Assembly: GCA_910587895.1 (NCBI GenBank)
Contig: CAJUOE010000153.1
Coordinates: forward strand, 1-6,972
DNA length: 6,972 nucleotides
Direction: 5' to 3'
From: an uncultured Lachnospiraceae bacterium
Lineage (GTDB): Bacteria; Bacillota; Clostridia; Lachnospirales; Lachnospiraceae
Position numbers and translations under genes: made by a program. Below the pieces are notes generated by a model, which worked only from the letters and a program-made list of their open reading frames with translations, ran no database searches and was not told the DNA's origin. Numbering within the stretch: the stretch's first letter is position 1; each line of letters begins with the position of its first letter. Positions 5,698 through 6,972 of this stretch are shown here, piece by piece.

Positions 5698-6446
5698 CTG
5701 CCATTCTCCGCAAGATATGCCAGATATGCCTTCACAAAATCCTGATACTTATACTTGGAAATCAGAAGGCAGCTCCCATTTTTCATCTGCACCTCCGTCC
5801 GGCTGTATCTTTCCACATACTTCATATTGACAAGATACCCTCTGTGGGTCCGGAAGAAGCCGTCCTGCAGTTCACGCTCCATGCCGCCGATCTTCCCGTA
5901 GCACTCTATTTTTTCATTCCTCATAGCTATGATAATTTTCCTGTTGTTGCTCTCGATATAATAAATATCCTCTATCGGAAGATTTCTTGTGATGTTTCCA
6001 TTCCTGACCAATATTTTCTGCGGCTCCATGTTCTTTTTCCCCTCCAGATGGCGGCACTCCCGCAAAGCCTGCGCAAACACATCCGCAAACTCCTTTTCGT
6101 CTATGGGCTTTATAAGATACTGAAACGCATTGACGGAAAAAGCCTTCGCCATATACTCCGGATGACCTGTCACAAAGATCAGCAAAGGCAGACCTCCCCA
6201 CAAAGATTCCTCCCTTTCCTCCTTCCAGTCTCTGATCTGTTCAGCCGTTTCCATTCCGTCCGCACCCTCCATGGCAATATCAAGAAAAAGAATATCTATC
6301 TGTTCCCTGTCCTCCCGCTTCCAGAACTGCAACAGTTCCCCACCGGAAGAAAACTCTATGATCCGACAGTCCTTCGTCTGCTTTTCTATCAGTTTTTTTA
6401 TCAAACAACGTACATTTTCTTCATCATCGCAAACCGCAATATTCAA
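5694..6446 (-). CDS. LytTR-family response regulator
   Basis: A receiver domain (about residues 1-120) has acidic pocket D7-D8-E9, phospho-acceptor D56 in ILFLDIAM, T93 in IFVTGHPEY and K113 in QYLIKPID. It is followed by a LytTR DNA-binding domain (about 145-245) with IEDIYYIESNNRK, FFRTHRGYLVNMKYV and ISKYKYQDF. It should bind direct-repeat promoter sites when phosphorylated by the adjacent kinase, whose gene overlaps it by ATGA. Length (250 residues) is typical. Start choice: the frame is open from TTG 6461, but that codon has no ribosome binding site. TTG 6446-6444 gives MNIAVCDDEEN, the family's usual beginning, and has GGAG nine bases upstream, so I prefer it. TTG starts suggest modest expression. 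No clear promoter was seen; targets are unknown, possibly its own operon or the lipoprotein/permease genes. Confidence 0.9.
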   Translation of the reverse strand: MNIAVCDDEENVRCLIKKLIEKQTKDCRIIEFSSGGELLQFWKREDREQIDILFLDIAMEGADGMETAEQIRDWKEEREESLWGGLPLLIFVTGHPEYMAKAFSVNAFQYLIKPIDEKEFADVFAQALRECRHLEGKKNMEPQKILVRNGNITRNLPIEDIYYIESNNRKIIIAMRNEKIECYGKIGGMERELQDGFFRTHRGYLVNMKYVERYSRTEVQMKNGSCLLISKYKYQDFVKAYLAYLAENGR

Positions 6447-6602
6447 TCTTTCTCTCTCCAAGTCTTATGCTTTATTTTCCGTATACTTATTTTATCGGCA
6501 AAAATACCGAGAAAGAAAGAAGGGTTGTTGCGTTCGGGCGCCTGACGGTAGTGACTGGACATACTACTCTTATAGGACTATCGCAAAGGTCGATTGCAAA
6601 CC

Positions 6603-6682
6603 GAGGTTCCCGTTTTGTAACCAAGTTTCACCTTTTGCAAGCGGCATTCAAATTTTGTATCCGAAATTCCACTTTTGTATCA
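6603..6682. repeat. Four phased 20-bp direct repeats (iteron-like)
   Basis: Four consecutive 20-base units (from 6603, 6623, 6643, 6663) each place TTTTG at exactly the same offset (6613, 6633, 6653, 6673). They share a loose consensus around TTC then TTTTGtA, with C-rich ends. A degenerate fifth copy follows at 6683, and a related TTGCAAAC lies at 6593-6600. Because 20 is not a multiple of three and no credible gene spans the array, coding repetition is unlikely. The pattern suits a multi-site protein-binding array: replication iterons or, less likely, LytTR/response-regulator sites. Confidence 0.55.
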
Positions 6683-6720
6683 GGATTCCCGTTTCTTCAA
6701 CTGATTTTGTGCTATAACTC

Positions 6721-6738
6721 CTTTCGCAGCCGCGAAAG
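6721..6738. repeat. Perfect 7-bp inverted repeat
   Basis: CTTTCGC (6721-6727) and GCGAAAG (6732-6738) form a perfect seven-pair stem around a four-base loop AGCC. No T-run follows, so it is not a terminator. It lies between the 20-bp array and the CtsR operator. The short stem could occur by chance. Confidence 0.4.
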
Positions 6739-6860
6739 CGGGTGATTTTTCTGATGTCCCCTTTCGTAAACCCTCAACGCCGCGCACTCCCGAATAGGCG
6801 GTGATTTTGCAAACTTTTTGAAAAAATTTTGCCGGGGAACTCAAAACGCCCGTCTACAAA

Positions 6861-6877
6861 GGTCAAAGTTGGTCAAA
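6861..6877 (+). promoter_or_regulatory. CtsR heat-shock repressor operator
   Basis: GGTCAAA-GTT-GGTCAAA is an exact heptad direct repeat with three-base spacing. This is the established CtsR operator layout in Firmicutes (GGTCAAA-NAN-GGTCAAA type; the middle base differs here). It lies 43 bases before ATG 6921. A further TTTGACA (6883-6889) is one mismatch from an inverted heptad. CtsR represses clpC, clpE and clpP at normal temperature. A weak -10-like TAAATT is at 6891-6896. A ClpE- or McsA-like start downstream supports this reading. Confidence 0.8.
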
Positions 6878-6903
6878 CTGATTTTGACATTAAATTTACT
6901 CGG

Positions 6904-6914
6904 AAAGGTCGTGA
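6904..6914 (+). promoter_or_regulatory. Ribosome binding site of the 3' partial gene
   Basis: AAAGGTCGTGA (6904-6914) matches the anti-Shine-Dalgarno complement AAAGGAGGTGA at nine of eleven positions and ends six bases before ATG 6921. The extended match, rather than a short AGGAGG core, favours this ATG as the true start. Confidence 0.6.
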
Positions 6915-6920
6915 ATAGCT

Positions 6921-6972
6921 ATGTTATGCCAAAATTGTCAACAAAACCAAGCTACGCTACATTTAACAACAA
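6921..6972 (+). CDS. clpE: ClpE-like Clp ATPase N-terminal zinc finger (partial)
   Basis: Seventeen codons read MLCQNCQQNQATLHLTT before the window ends. The Met-Leu-Cys-x-x-Cys start followed by N.AT.H is the first zinc knuckle of ClpE, the Hsp100 ATPase that supplies unfolded proteins to ClpP in many Lactobacillales. McsA, the adaptor that activates the McsB arginine kinase, begins in a very similar way (MxCxxC..xPAT.H); the QNCQQN wording favours ClpE. Both are classic CtsR-regulated genes, and an exact CtsR operator lies 43 bases upstream, so the two observations reinforce each other. The remaining about 700 residues lie outside the window. The wording suggests Lactobacillales, unlike the Clostridia-style genes to the left. 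Confidence 0.6.
   Translation, partial: MLCQNCQQNQATLHLTT

Larger units (their letters stand above)
6447..6920. other. Non-coding region between LytTR gene and clpE-like gene
   Basis: About 470 bases separate divergent genes. They contain the 20-bp repeat array (6603-6682), the perfect inverted repeat (6721-6738), a T/A-rich near-palindrome (6806-6832), the CtsR operator and the ribosome binding site for the right-hand gene. Small frames across it lack ribosome binding sites or recognisable domains. Two strings recur: CAACTGATTTTG (6698-6709) against CAAACTGATTTTG (6874-6886). There is a possible change of origin somewhere inside. Confidence 0.5.

Noticed and set aside
6447..6461. Upstream TTG start for the LytTR regulator (MERER extension)
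   Set aside because: No ribosome binding site lies before 6461, and the GGAG sits inside this extension at the right distance for TTG 6446.
5673..6545. 290-codon plus-strand open frame
   Set aside because: It is the antisense shadow of the LytTR regulator, which has complete receiver and LytTR motifs.
6603..6702. CRISPR array
   Set aside because: The units are contiguous 20-mers with no unique spacers of typical size, and no cas gene is present.
6806..6832. T/A-rich near-palindrome as a terminator
   Set aside because: The paired arms leave almost no loop and the stem is all A-T at its centre, with no G-C core, so it is unlikely to terminate transcription.

Overview
The window looks like a patchwork. 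Its backbone resembles a low-to-mid GC Clostridia/Lachnospiraceae-type Firmicute: strong AGGAGG ribosome binding sites, tightly overlapping genes, a GHKL/LytTR two-component pair and genes typical of gut conjugative elements. Into or against it abut short internal fragments of unrelated genes with no starts or ends of their own. No complete novel system is visible. The most striking large-scale property is the number of abrupt gene-to-gene junctions, which could be genuine rearrangement scars or a chimeric assembly.

Layout. 1-405 (+): a scrap resembling an alpha/beta-hydrolase, joined at about 67 to an internal piece of glutamine synthetase. 404-2817 (-): an operon read right to left encoding a Ser/Thr-rich lipoprotein, an ABC-2-type permease and a second permease cut off at about 404; no ATPase lies in the window. 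2818-3442: mostly non-coding, with a possible promoter, a 41-codon membrane peptide gene and several hairpins. 3443-3851 (-): terminator, Cys-rich KTR zinc-ribbon protein and the C-terminal half of a VOC/glyoxalase-like protein, overlapping by two bases. 3853-4065 (+): internal piece of a large serine recombinase. 4066-4159: about 95 unidentified bases. 4160-6446 (-): LytTR response regulator, then a GHKL sensor kinase (ATGA overlap), then the first 35 codons of a third regulator, a receiver that is cut off. 6447-6920: non-coding, with four 20-bp phased direct repeats and a CtsR heat-shock operator. 6921-6972 (+): first 17 codons of a ClpE-like (or McsA-like) zinc-finger protein.

How the genes may work together. 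The LytTR regulator and GHKL kinase form a complete two-component pair of the kind that responds to peptide or envelope signals. The lipoprotein/permease operon is the kind of membrane transport module such pairs often control, but the sequence shows no direct link and mobile-element genes lie between them. The VOC-KTR pair and the recombinase scrap suggest past or nearby conjugative-element cargo. The right end carries a stress-response promoter in the style of Lactobacillales clpE.
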